Assembly: GCF_026626665.1 (NCBI RefSeq) | Contig: NZ_JAPNKE010000002.1 | Span: 8,285,168-8,349,167, forward strand | Reading direction: 5' to 3' | DNA length: 64,000 nucleotides | DNA from: Nannocystis pusilla | Lineage (GTDB): Bacteria > Myxococcota_A > Polyangia > Nannocystales > Nannocystaceae | Part shown: in pieces, positions 42,520 through 52,340 of the stretch | How the letters are laid out: every line of letters starts with the position of its first letter | How positions within the stretch are numbered: the stretch's first letter is position 1 | The notes under the pieces: model-generated | Told to the model about the DNA's origin: nothing | Databases searched by the model: none | Seen by the model: only the letters and a program-made list of their open reading frames with translations | Position numbers and translations under genes: made by a program

Positions 42520-43640
42520 TCAAAGCTCTCCCGCAGCGATCACCGCCGCCTCGACCGCGCGCAGCCACTCCACGCAGCGCGACACGTCCTCGTCCGCGAG
42601 CCCGCGGACCCACTCGACGTGCTCGACGTACGGCTCCTCCGCCGCGATCGCCAGCGGGCACCCCAGCTCCGGCGCCGGCAGCTTCGGCATCGCCACCCCG
42701 CGCTCCTTTAAAAAGGCCGCGAGCCGCTTCTCGCGCTCGGCGACGCACAGCTCGAGCGTCGAGATCGCCGCCGCCATCACCTCCCGCACATCCGCCCGCG
42801 AGTTCGGCACCCGGGCCAGCCGCACTTGCCGGTACCACGCCAGCAGCGCGTGCAGCGGGCGATGTAGCGGACCTGCCGGCGCGCCCGCGGTTCGGCCGCG
42901 TCGAGGTGTTCGGACGAGTACGTGATGTCGACCGCGCGCGGCGGCTGCACCACCAACCTGTCCTCGGGGACATCCTTGCGCACCACCTGCCCCGCGCCCG
43001 TCACCGCGCCGAAGCCGACCTCGCGCGGCCCGACCATCCCGCCGGCGCCGCCGAGGAAGATCCGCCGCTCGCGCAGCAGCACCCCGCGGGGCACGTCGCC
43101 GACCAGCGACGCGGTCGCCTTGTCCCCGCGCGCCCCCCACGGCGTGAAGTTGAAGTGAATGAACCCGCTGCCGACCTCGGAGTGGTCCTCGCGCGACGTC
43201 CCGCCGGCCAGCAGCACGTCGCAGAAGTTGATCAGCGACCCCAGAGTCCCGAAGCACAGCACGATCGTGTGCTTGAGCCCGACCGCGTGGGCCGTGCTGG
43301 CCTCCTCTTCGAGCAGCGTCCCCTCGCGCAGGTGCGCCGCCGAGCCGGCCGAGGCCCCGCGCAGCAGCACCGCGCCGGACGCGTAGCCGCCGTCGATGCG
43401 CGCGCGTTCGCCGAGCACGCAGTCGACCGCGACCACCGGGCCTTCGCGCCCGAGCTCGGCGCCCGGGCCGAGAAAAGTGCGCGCGCCCTGCAGCCGCGTC
43501 CCCGGGTGGAGCACGACCCCTGCGTGGATCCGCTCGACGCGCACCTCCGGCCCCACGTAGGTCTGGCGCGGATCGATGATCTGCACCCCACGCCCCGCGA
43601 GCGCCGAAAGCCGCGCCTCGATCGCTGCGACGTCCGTCAT
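42520..43640 (-). CDS. Left-handed beta-helix (hexapeptide repeat) protein, frameshifted
   Basis: About 373 residues after correction. The first 240 residues are a hexapeptide beta-helix (VLHPGTRLQGARTFLGPGAE, VCEG-like turns) similar to the C-terminal half of GlmU-type nucleotidyltransferases. It includes SLINFCDVLLAGGTSREDHS and IHFNFTPWGARGDKAT. A frame change at a run of three G (42857-42859) joins RYIA to PLHALLAWYRQVRLA, leading into a C-terminal helical region. There is no pyrophosphorylase N-domain, so acyltransferase or structural roles are both possible. Start ATG 43640. A PAL-like hairpin is read in frame as VRKDVPEDRLV. Confidence 0.7.
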
Positions 43641-43695
43641 GGCCGCGCTTTCTACCACGCGCCGGGAGCGCGAGATCGGGTACGCTTTGAGGGCG

Positions 43696-44343
43696 ATGAA
43701 CGCGGGACCTGGCCTTTCGGAACAGGAGCTGCGCGAGGCGGCAGCGGAGGCGGGGATCTCGCCGGAGGAGCTCCGCCGGGCGCTGGTCGAGCGCAACGGC
43801 CCACAGGCCACCGGCAAGGCCCTGGTGAAGCGCAGCGAGGGCGCCGAGCTGACCCAGTACAGCGCCGAGACCCGGCTCGACGTGCCGCCGGAGCAGGCGC
43901 TCGACGTCGTGCGGCGCGCCTTCGCCAAGCAGGTCGGTCACACCGGCCATCGCCAGGGCCCGAGCCGCGCCGACATCGTCGATGACAGCGCCGGCGTGGT
44001 CTACAAGATCCGCGCCGACGGCGACGGCCAGGGCGGCGCCCTCGTCAAGGTCGACGTCGACGCCGGCGCCGGCCGCAGCAACCTCGCCCTCGGCGGCTTC
44101 ATCCTCGGCGGCTTCTCGCTCGGCATCACCGCCTTCGGCGCCCTGCTCGCCCCGCTGATCATGTGGGCCGGGATCACGCTCGGCGTCGTCGGAGCCGCCG
44201 CCCTCTTCCTCGCCGCCGCCCGCCTGAGCCAGGGCCGCAAGCGGGCCGAGCTGATCGTCGCCCAGGCCCTCGTCGAGGCCGAGGAGGCGCCGGCGCTTTC
44301 GGGCCCTCCGCGCGCTCCGCCCGGGCTAGACGATCGGGGTTGA
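43696..44343 (+). CDS. Membrane protein with two TM helices
   Basis: A 215-residue protein, divergent from the beta-helix gene (55 bp between starts). The N-terminus is helical (LSEQELREAAAEAGISPEEL, resembling a short SHOCT-like or UBA-like motif). A soluble domain follows, with two adjacent TM helices near residues 135-180 (LGGFILGGFSLGITAFGALL, then APLIMWAGITLGVVGAAALF). I do not recognise a full-length family. ATG at 43696 is selected because the upstream extension overlaps the divergent gene. Confidence 0.7.
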   Translation: MNAGPGLSEQELREAAAEAGISPEELRRALVERNGPQATGKALVKRSEGAELTQYSAETRLDVPPEQALDVVRRAFAKQVGHTGHRQGPSRADIVDDSAGVVYKIRADGDGQGGALVKVDVDAGAGRSNLALGGFILGGFSLGITAFGALLAPLIMWAGITLGVVGAAALFLAAARLSQGRKRAELIVAQALVEAEEAPALSGPPRAPPGLDDRG

Positions 44344-44376
44344 CCTCGGGCCGCCCGCGCGGCCATCGTCAGGCCC

Positions 44377-44892
<516 letters not shown>

Positions 44893-44910
44893 ACCCGCAC
44901 GCGAGAACCC

Positions 44911-45732
<822 letters not shown>

Positions 45733-45745
45733 GCCCGCGCGCGCG

Positions 45746-47137
45746 TTGCTGATCGCCGGCGTCATCGCCTACGTCCTCGCCCAGCTCGCGCTCGGCCTGT
45801 GGATGGCCCGGCGCGTGCGCAGCCAGGAGGACTTCCTGCTGGCGGGGCGCAACATCGGCTACGTCCTCGCCACCTTCACCATCTTCGCCACCTGGTTCGG
45901 CGCCGAGACCTGCATCGGCGCCGCCGGCCAGATCGCCGAGCACGGCCTCGGCGGCGGCTCGGCCGACCCGTTCGGCTACGCGGTCTGCCTGCTGCTCATG
46001 GGCGTCCTCTTCGCGGCCGCGTTGTGGCGCCGCGGGATCGCCACGATCGCCGACCTCATGCGCCAGCGCTACTCGCCGGCGGTCGAGCGGGTCACCGCGC
46101 TGCTCGTCGCGCCGACCTCGTTCCTGTGGGCGGGGGCCCAGATCCGCGCTTTCGGCCAGGTCCTCGCGGCCAGCACCGGCATGAACATCGAGGTCGCCAT
46201 CGCCCTCGCCGCCGGCACCGTCGTCGCCTACGCCTCGGCCGGCGGTCTGATGGCCGGCGTCGTCACCGACCTCGTGCAGGGCATCGCCCTCGTCATCGGC
46301 CTCGGCCTGCTCGGCTGGGCCGTCGTCGACGCGGCCGGCGGCCTCGGCCCCGCGCTCGCGAGCGTCGCTCCGGAGCGCCTGTCCTTCGGGTCATCTTCGA
46401 CCTCGCTGGTCGAGACCCTCGACGCCTGGGCCATCCCGATCTTCGGCTCGCTCGCCGCCCAGGAGCTGATCGTCCGCGTCCTCGCCTGTCGCTCGCCGAC
46501 GATCGCCCGCCGCAGCACCTTGCTCGGCGGCGGCCTCTACCTGCTGATCGGCCTCATCCCCGTGCTCGTCGGCCTCGTCGGCGTCGGCCTCGTCGGCCCG
46601 CTCGACCACCCCGAGCAGATCCTCCCCGCCGTCGCCTCGCGCTTGCTCGGCCCCGTCGCCTACGTCCTCTTCATCGGCGCCCTGATCTCCGCGATCCTCT
46701 CGACCGTCGACGGCGCCCTCCTGGCCGTCTCCTCCGTGGTCGCCCGCAACCTCGTCGAGCCGATGCTCCCCGGCATGAGCGACCGCCAGCGCCTGCAGAT
46801 CTCGCGCCTGTGCACCCTCGTGTTCGGCGTCCTCGCCTACCTGGTCGGCCGCGCCGCCGACGGCGTCCACGACCTCGTCGAGGACGCCTCGGGCTTCACC
46901 GGCGGCGGCCTCGTCGTCGTCTTCACCTTCGCCCTGTGGAGCCGCTTCGGCGGCCCGAAGAGCGCCCTCGCGGCCCTGTTCGTCGGCCTGGTGCTGTGGC
47001 TGCTCGGCCGCTACATCGGCCTCGGCCCCGCCCCCTTCCTCACCTCGATGGCCGCCGCCCTGGTCGTCTACGTCGCCGTCGCCCTGCTCGAGCGCCGCGG
47101 CGAAGCTCGACGACCTGTCCCCACGGACATGGCCTGA
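45746..47137 (+). CDS. Sodium:solute symporter family transporter
   Basis: A 463-residue inner-membrane transporter with about 13 TM helices and the SSS (SLC5) features: SQEDFLLAGRNIGYVLATFT at the start, ATWFGAETCIGAAG, and a TM8-like segment FIGALISAILSTVDGALLAV with the sodium-site S/T pair. The only start is TTG at 45746, 13 bp after the SDR stop; a later ATG would cut off TM1. The substrate cannot be told. A PAL hairpin (CCTGTCC ccac GGACATGG) is read as the last codons of the gene. Confidence 0.85.
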   Translation: MLIAGVIAYVLAQLALGLWMARRVRSQEDFLLAGRNIGYVLATFTIFATWFGAETCIGAAGQIAEHGLGGGSADPFGYAVCLLLMGVLFAAALWRRGIATIADLMRQRYSPAVERVTALLVAPTSFLWAGAQIRAFGQVLAASTGMNIEVAIALAAGTVVAYASAGGLMAGVVTDLVQGIALVIGLGLLGWAVVDAAGGLGPALASVAPERLSFGSSSTSLVETLDAWAIPIFGSLAAQELIVRVLACRSPTIARRSTLLGGGLYLLIGLIPVLVGLVGVGLVGPLDHPEQILPAVASRLLGPVAYVLFIGALISAILSTVDGALLAVSSVVARNLVEPMLPGMSDRQRLQISRLCTLVFGVLAYLVGRAADGVHDLVEDASGFTGGGLVVVFTFALWSRFGGPKSALAALFVGLVLWLLGRYIGLGPAPFLTSMAAALVVYVAVALLERRGEARRPVPTDMA

Positions 47138-47254
47138 AGATCATCCTCATACGTCTCGACAGTCGCTGCCGCCACGAGCGCCGCGAGACCGTCAACCTGT
47201 CCCGATAGACTTACTCTGAAGAGACCTCGACACACGTGTCCTCTCGGACACGTC
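47114..47254. repeat. PAL elements between convergent genes
   Basis: Two hairpins: CTGTCC ccac GGACAT at 47115-47130 and the variant ACGTGTCC tctc GGACACGT at about 47234-47253 (perfect 8 bp stem). The second replaces CATG by CGTG on both arms, a compensatory change. Confidence 0.65.
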
Positions 47255-47267
47255 GTCCGCAGCCCGC

Positions 47268-47693
47268 TCATTCCCTCAGCAGCGTCACCTCGAGCCGCTG
47301 CGGCCCGTCGCACGGGGCCCTGCAGCAGTACGACTCGTCCATCCCGACGCCGCGCGCCACCAGCCGTTCGCGCGCCACGCCGAGGCGCACCAGCTCGTCC
47401 ACCACCGCCTCGGCTCGCCGCTGCGTCAGGTCGTACGCCTGCTGATCGCTCCGCATCCGTCGGCTGTGCGACGCGATCTCGACCTTGGCGTCGGAGTACT
47501 TCGCCAGCAGTGCCGCGTAGATCTCGAGCGCTCGCCGCGTCTTCGGCCGCAGCGTCGCGCTGCTGCCGACGCCTTCGGCCCTTCCATCGTTCCAGCGCAA
47601 CGCGCGTCCACGGCCCCGTCTTCCTGCCGGTGCAGCACCGACAGCAGGCGCGGCACAATCGCCTGGGGCCCCTCGTCCGCAGCGCGTGGTCAA
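47268..47693 (-). CDS. OmpA-C-like peptidoglycan-binding domain protein
   Basis: The C-terminal 100 residues are an OmpA/MotB-type domain: TRRALEIYAALLAKYSDAKV, then QAYDLTQRRAEAVVDELVRL and GVARERLVARGVG, which normally binds diaminopimelate in peptidoglycan. The expected signal peptide or lipobox is not visible. The frame opens at a TTG and the N-terminal 40 residues look like shadow sequence, so the true 5' end may lie in another frame after an indel. A loop with three Cys (YCCRAPC) is inserted near the end. It is divergent from the GNAT gene and converges with the symporter gene. Confidence 0.6.
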   Translation of the reverse strand: MTTRCGRGAPGDCAAPAVGAAPAGRRGRGRALRWNDGRAEGVGSSATLRPKTRRALEIYAALLAKYSDAKVEIASHSRRMRSDQQAYDLTQRRAEAVVDELVRLGVARERLVARGVGMDESYCCRAPCDGPQRLEVTLLRE

Positions 47694-48502
47694 TGGCGAC
47701 CGTCTTCGTCTACGCTGCGCGCATGCTCGCCGGCTTCACCCGCGACGAACTCCTGCACGAGGCGCTCGTCTCCCCGCGTCAGGCCCGGGGCGCCTACGCC
47801 GACACCCAGGTCTACGAGCGCCCCGACTGGTTTCAGCTCCTCACCCCATCCTTCCGCCAGGGCGGCTTCAACGAGGTCGCCTTCGCTCGCCTCGGCGACG
47901 ACGAGGTCGAGTCGGTCATCGATGCCACCCTCGCCCAGTACGCCGCGCACGGCCTGCGCTTCCGCTGGACCGTCACTCCCGACTGTCGTCCGCTCGACCT
48001 CGCCGACCGGCTCGCGCGTCGCGGCCTCCGCAGCGAACGCGTCGTCGTCCTGGCCGCCGCGATCGATTCCCTGCAGATCCCCGAGGCCGACGGCGTCACC
48101 GTCGAGCGCGTCGGCCTCGACACCGTCGAGCTCCACGCCGAGGTCACCGCGCGCGGCTGGAACGTCGACCCTGCCCCGCTCCTCGCCTATCAGCGCTCCC
48201 TCCTCGCCGAACCGACCGACGATCGCAACCACCTCTTCCTCGCCCGCCGCGACGGCGAGGCGATCGGCATCGGCAACTACGCCGCCCTCCCGCGCTCGGC
48301 CTTCCTCATCGGCGCGGTCGTGCTCGAGGATCACCGCTCGCGCGGCGCCTACCGCTCGCTCCTGGCCGCGCGCGTCCGCCACGCCGCCGCCCGCGGCCTG
48401 AAGCTCGTCACCACCCACGCCCGCGCCACCACCTCCGCCCCGATCCTCACCCGCTTGGGCTTCGTCCCCGTCGTCGAGCTGCCGGTCTTCTTCAATCGCT
48501 GA
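47693..48502 (+). CDS. GNAT-family acetyltransferase
   Basis: A 269-residue protein with a C-terminal GNAT fold: NHLFLARRDGEAIGIGNYAA on beta 2-4, the acetyl-CoA site IGAVVLEDHRSRGAYRSLLA resembling V-x-x-x-x-R-x-x-G/A, and HARATTSAPILTRLGFVPV near the end. The N-terminal half (LLTPSFRQGGFNEVAFARLG) looks like a second diverged GNAT-like domain. The substrate is unknown. ATG at 47693; a second ATG at 47723 (MLAGFTRDEL) is possible. Confidence 0.8.
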   Translation: MATVFVYAARMLAGFTRDELLHEALVSPRQARGAYADTQVYERPDWFQLLTPSFRQGGFNEVAFARLGDDEVESVIDATLAQYAAHGLRFRWTVTPDCRPLDLADRLARRGLRSERVVVLAAAIDSLQIPEADGVTVERVGLDTVELHAEVTARGWNVDPAPLLAYQRSLLAEPTDDRNHLFLARRDGEAIGIGNYAALPRSAFLIGAVVLEDHRSRGAYRSLLAARVRHAAARGLKLVTTHARATTSAPILTRLGFVPVVELPVFFNR

Positions 48503-48523
48503 ATTCCTTTAAAAGAGTGTTTC

Positions 48524-48772
48524 GGGACATGCTCGAAAGAGCATATTCCGGAACTTTAGTGCTCTGACCGCTCGACCGCCGCCGCTCCTCGGCTTAACCC
48601 TTCGTCGCAACTGCATCTCGGGACATGCTCGAAAGGGCATGTCTCTGGGGACTCATGCTCCGACCGCTCGGCCGCCGCAGGACTCGCCCACGCCATCGCC
48701 GCGCCTCCAGTCCTTCGTCGCCACCTTCATATCCGGACATGCTCGAAAGCGCATGTCCTGAAGATCTCATGA
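48524..48772. repeat. Three copies of a long PAL-containing unit
   Basis: GGACATGCTCGAAAG-GCAT hairpins begin at 48524, 48620 and 48734. The intervening 80-100 bp are also similar (GACCGCTCG-CCGCCG, CTTCGTCGC), so a unit of roughly 96-114 bp has been copied three times between convergent genes. Confidence 0.75.
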
Positions 48773-48781
48773 TCTGACGAC

Positions 48782-49567
48782 TCAGCCGAGCCGCCGCCGC
48801 AGGAACAGCGCGGCCCCGAGCGCCGCTCCGCCGACCACGCTGGCGATCGTTCGGCGCTGCCGGCGGCGCTCGTCCTCGCGGATCCCCTCGCGGGTCTCTT
48901 CGAGCTGTCGGCGCGTGTCCGCGTGCGCGGCTGTCTCTTCCGCCAGGGCCCGCTTCGCGGCAGCCGCTCGCTCGCCGAGCAGCCCCAGCTCCTTCGCCTG
49001 CGACTCGCAGCGCGACTGCGCCTCGAGCAGCACCGTCTGGTCGGCGGTCAGCTTCAGGCGCAGCTCGTTCGCCTCCGCCACCGCGCGCTCGACCTGCGCC
49101 TGCAGGGCCGCCAGCTCCTGCCCCGCCTTCGCGCGTCCGCTCTCGAGCGAGTCCGTCCGCTCTCGAGTCGCCCGATGATTGGTGCGTTCCGCCTCCAGCT
49201 GGCGGCGGGCCTCGTCCAGCTCGTGCTGCGCCTTGTCGGCGCGCTCGCGTTGGCGGTTCGTCTCGCGCCGCGCGTCGGCCAGCTCCGTCTGCAGCGTCGC
49301 CACCCGGCTCTCGATCAGGTCGTGGGCTCCACGGGTCTGCGCGTGCGCTTGCGACTCGGCGTCGAGCCTGCGGCGCGCCTCGGCCAGGTCACCGCGCAGA
49401 GCGCCGCGCTCGAGGTCCCACGCCTGGTGCTGCGATCGTTCACGCTCGAGCGTCTCGCGCGCCGCCTGCAGCTCGGCGCCCAGCTCTGCCAGCCGTCGCT
49501 CGGCGTCTGCGAGGGCTGCGTCGGCGGAGTGGACCTGATCATCGCTCGGAGACTCGGGCTTCGGCAT
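48782..49567 (-). CDS. Coiled-coil protein with C-terminal membrane anchor
   Basis: A 261-residue protein that is almost all heptad-repeat coiled coil (residues 20-230; ADAERRLAELGAELQAARET, KAQHELDEARRQLEAERTNH). It ends in a single TM helix IASVVGGAALGAALFL followed by RRRLG, typical of a tail-anchored inner-membrane protein. There is no enzymatic domain. It could act as a spacer, polar scaffold or cytoskeleton-like organiser; no neighbour points to one. ATG at 49567. Confidence 0.75.
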   Translation of the reverse strand: MPKPESPSDDQVHSADAALADAERRLAELGAELQAARETLERERSQHQAWDLERGALRGDLAEARRRLDAESQAHAQTRGAHDLIESRVATLQTELADARRETNRQRERADKAQHELDEARRQLEAERTNHRATRERTDSLESGRAKAGQELAALQAQVERAVAEANELRLKLTADQTVLLEAQSRCESQAKELGLLGERAAAAKRALAEETAAHADTRRQLEETREGIREDERRRQRRTIASVVGGAALGAALFLRRRLG

Positions 49568-49758
49568 GGCATCCGCATTATGCACCCTTCACCGCCGCAG
49601 CTCCTTCTCCTCCCCGGCCGCCGCCGCCGCGCGCCGTCGCGCCCCGCCTGCGAACGCGGCTCCTCGCGCCTCGCAGCGCGCGCCCGCGGCCGCGCGCCCG
49701 CTCGGGTCAGCGGACTCGACCTTCGCTAGCGGCTTGCTGGATCTCTTACGATGAGCCC

Positions 49759-50499
49759 ATGCGCATCTTCTACTCTTCGCTTCTCCTCGGCCTCGCCGCC
49801 TGCCAGATCATCGGCGACCCCAAGGATCCGGGCAACGACAGCGCCAGCGACTCCACCACCGTCGAGCCCGACACCACCTCGACCACCACCACCGCCGCCA
49901 CCACCGAGAGCACGGGTACGAGCGAAGGCAGCCTCACCGAGGCCCTCCCGACCACCGCCGCCACCACCGAAGGCCCCGTCTGCGACGGCCTCGACGAGCT
50001 CACCTGCGGCTCCACCTCCGGCTGTCGCCCGATCCTCGGCACCCCGTTCGAGTTCCCCGGCTGCAGCCCGCTGCCGGCCTACCTCGGGTGCATCGTCCAG
50101 ACCGACTGCGGCTTGATGCCCACGACCGCCTGTCGCCCCGACAGCCTCGAGGTCTACCTCCTCGAGGACACTTGCATCCCACCCGACCTCGAACCATGCA
50201 CGACCATGCTCACCCTGTGCGGCGAGGCGTGCCTCGGCTTCGACGAGGAGACCTGCGCCGCCGATCCCAACTGCACCGCCCAGTTCGGCGCCCCCCACGT
50301 CGAGCAGGACATGATGCTCTGCGCCGACTTCGACGCCCAGCAGTTCCTCGCCTGCGACAAGCTCCAGCCGCCCTGCCCGCCCGCGGTCGTCACCGTCTGT
50401 CCGACAGGCCAGCCCGACGTCGGCTTCGACGTCGCCTCCGGCTGCGTGCCTCCCGGCTTCGAGCCCTGCATGGACGGCCCGCTCCCCGAGTGCCCCTGA
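49759..50499 (+). CDS. Thr-rich-linker lipoprotein with Cys-rich domain
   Basis: A 246-residue exported lipoprotein: lipobox LGLAAC, a Thr/Ser/Glu-rich linker of about 50 residues (TTSTTTTAATTEST), then a domain with 18 or so cysteines (CDGLDELTCGSTSGCRPI, CGEACLGFDEETCAADPNC). The layout matches the other Thr-rich lipoproteins here. A disulfide-stabilised surface domain is expected; the ligand is unknown. It is intact, with no frameshift. Confidence 0.8.
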   Translation: MRIFYSSLLLGLAACQIIGDPKDPGNDSASDSTTVEPDTTSTTTTAATTESTGTSEGSLTEALPTTAATTEGPVCDGLDELTCGSTSGCRPILGTPFEFPGCSPLPAYLGCIVQTDCGLMPTTACRPDSLEVYLLEDTCIPPDLEPCTTMLTLCGEACLGFDEETCAADPNCTAQFGAPHVEQDMMLCADFDAQQFLACDKLQPPCPPAVVTVCPTGQPDVGFDVASGCVPPGFEPCMDGPLPECP

Positions 50500-51015
50500 G
50501 CCCGCGTCGCGTCGACGCGAGCCGATCGCGGCAGCGAGTGACTCGAGATCAGCACGCCGTCGACCGGACCAGTGAACTCGTCGGCGTTCATCGCCGAACA
50601 CGCTCCGACCGCTGCCGACTCGATCACGCCTCCGGCTCGCCGGCATCCACGCGCTCGCCGTGGCCCCTGAATCTCCGTCGCCTCGTCCTCCACACATGTC
50701 TCATAGGACATGTCCTCATAGACACCCAAGCGACGCGCGGCCGAGTGCATCCGGCCAACCACCGGACGGAGCCATCTCACCGCGCGAGTCCGCCCGGTTT
50801 GTCTCTGCACCTCGCGCGCATCGCTCCGGCCGCGGACGGGCCCCGAGCGCACTCAGCCGCCACGAACGGGCCCATGCCATCGACCTCGCGTCCTCTCGCA
50901 AACGCCGCGCCGTGAGCAGACCTCGCGCGCGAGGTCATCGCCAGCCTCGTGGGCACGACCGTCGTCCTGACGCGCAGGGCTACTCGGCCGCGGCGAACTC
51001 GCCTATGCTGCCGCT
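50500..51015. other. Intergenic region with one PAL element
   Basis: 516 bp between two lipoprotein genes. At 50693-50733 lies ACATGTCTCATAGGACATGT with a following CCTCATAGAC. The rest is GC-rich with no convincing frame; short open frames here are shadows or chance. Confidence 0.5.
50693..50733. repeat. PAL element
   Basis: ACATGTCtcatagGACATGT makes a 7 bp stem with a 6-nt loop, followed by a partial third half-site. It is about 195 bp past the upstream lipoprotein stop. Confidence 0.65.
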
Positions 51016-51609
51016 GTGCAGCTCTGTCCCGCGTGTTCCCGTCACATCCTGGGCGAAGTCGCCACCTGCTGCTTCTGCGGCGCTGCCCTGCGTTCATCCT
51101 CGATGATCCCCGCCCTCGTCCTGGGCGCGATGCTCGGCGTCGGCCTCACCGCCTGCGCCGATCGGCCCGTCGACGAGACCGTCGGCAGCATCAGCGACAG
51201 CGACGGCAGCGACAGCAGCGACGGCACCAGCACCAACGCCACCCAGACCACGCAGGAGCCCGTCACGAGCACCGGCACCGACAGCGACACCGCCGGGACC
51301 ACGGGCACCACCAGCACCTCGACCTCCACCAGCACGGGCAACCCGACGGCCACCGACACCGCCACCGACGGTCCGGTCACGACCACGGTCGACACCGAGG
51401 GCACCACCACCTTCGACACGACCACGACCACCACCGGTGACACCGAGGGCACCACCACTCTCGACACCGAGGGCACCACCACCCTCGACACCGAGGGCAC
51501 CACCACCACGAGCACCGGCACCGACACCGACTCGACCACCAACGACACCTTCGACACCCTGCCGCTGCCCTACGGCGCCCCGCCGGCCCAGAACGACGAC
51601 CTCAACTAG
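51016..51609 (+). CDS. Zinc-ribbon N-terminus plus TM and Thr-rich tail
   Basis: A 197-residue protein starting with a double Cys motif (LCPACSRHILGEVATCCFCG) like a small zinc ribbon. A hydrophobic segment follows (MIPALVLGAMLGVGLTAC), then an approximately 150-residue Thr/Asp/Gly-rich tail with repeats TEGTTTLD. No folded domain follows the tail. The hydrophobic segment ends in a lipobox-like GLTAC, so an internal ATG before it may be the real start, with the zinc-ribbon region being 5' extension. GTG at 51016 is the first start; an ATG at 51103 would give a plain lipoprotein. Confidence 0.6.
   Translation: MQLCPACSRHILGEVATCCFCGAALRSSSMIPALVLGAMLGVGLTACADRPVDETVGSISDSDGSDSSDGTSTNATQTTQEPVTSTGTDSDTAGTTGTTSTSTSTSTGNPTATDTATDGPVTTTVDTEGTTTFDTTTTTTGDTEGTTTLDTEGTTTLDTEGTTTTSTGTDTDSTTNDTFDTLPLPYGAPPAQNDDLN
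51397..51520. repeat. 24 bp tandem repeat in the Thr-rich tail
   Basis: Copies of GACACCGAGGGCACCACCAC plus a variable TCTC/CCTC end, coding DTEGTTTL units; three near-perfect copies and one diverged. Confidence 0.75.
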
Positions 51610-51615
51610 CATATC

Positions 51616-51641
51616 GGGACATGTCTCTAAAGACATGTCCC
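51616..51641. terminator. PAL hairpin, likely bidirectional terminator
   Basis: A perfect 11 bp stem GGGACATGTCT with its complement and loop CTAA, seven bp after the stop of the Thr-rich gene and 12 bp before the 3' end of the convergent gene. Confidence 0.75.
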
Positions 51642-51652
51642 AAGAGCATCTC

Positions 51653-52129
51653 TCAGAACTGGATCTGCAGCCCCGCGAGCGACGGCCTGGCCTGATAGCG
51701 CCGCAGCGGCCGGCGGTGGATCCGGCGAGCGATGGCCACCCCGGAGAAGCCGGCCAGGCCGAGGAGCGCCAGCGGCCCGGTGATCATCGCCGGGAAGATG
51801 CCCGGATAACCGTCGATGCAGCAGCGCGGGTCGCGGTTCGCCGCGAAGGTGCCGAGATAGATCAGCGAGCCGAGGAACAGCGCCCCCGTGAAGCCTGCGA
51901 TCCCGCCGGTCACGACCATCGCCCGCGTGAGTCGCTCGTCGCGGGCGCGCCAGTCGGGGAACGCTCGCGGATCGACGATCCCGCTGGTCGCGGCGGGCAG
52001 CTCGACGCGATAGCGCTGCTGCGGCGAGATCGTCGCGCCGGTCGTGAAGCGCTCGGGACTCGACGCCGGCGCTGCGACGACCTCGGCCGGCGCGCCCAGG
52101 AGACACATAAGTACCAAGGGGATACGCAT
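51653..52129 (-). CDS. Small membrane protein with signal peptide
   Basis: A 158-residue protein: signal peptide (MRIPLVLMCLLGAPAEVVAA), a short soluble part with YRVELPAATSGIVDPRAFPD, two TM helices (MVVTGGIAGFTGALFLGSLI and FPAMITGPLALLGLAGFSGV) and a basic C-terminus. I do not recognise a family. The ATG at 52129 is chosen; the frame upstream is shadow. It is convergent with the Thr-rich gene. Confidence 0.7.
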   Translation of the reverse strand: MRIPLVLMCLLGAPAEVVAAPASSPERFTTGATISPQQRYRVELPAATSGIVDPRAFPDWRARDERLTRAMVVTGGIAGFTGALFLGSLIYLGTFAANRDPRCCIDGYPGIFPAMITGPLALLGLAGFSGVAIARRIHRRPLRRYQARPSLAGLQIQF

Positions 52130-52314
52130 GCCTCGATTTACTCGCTTCGGGCGGCCGATGTCCGTCTTCCCGTCGCCGGTAGCCCAGAGCCATGCAGCAA
52201 ACCCCGATGAACGGTCGCTTCTCGGCGTTCCCCGGTCCCCGCCGCCACGGACGCGAGCGAGCGAGCGGGCCGCCACGCTTCGCGGCGCCGTCCGCACCGC
52301 AACCACATGAGCTT

Positions 52315-52340
52315 CAGGTCATGCCCCGAAGGACAGCTCA
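52315..52340. repeat. Degenerate PAL element
   Basis: GGTCATGCCCCGAAGGACAG overlaps the 3' end of the radical SAM gene. Confidence 0.45.
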
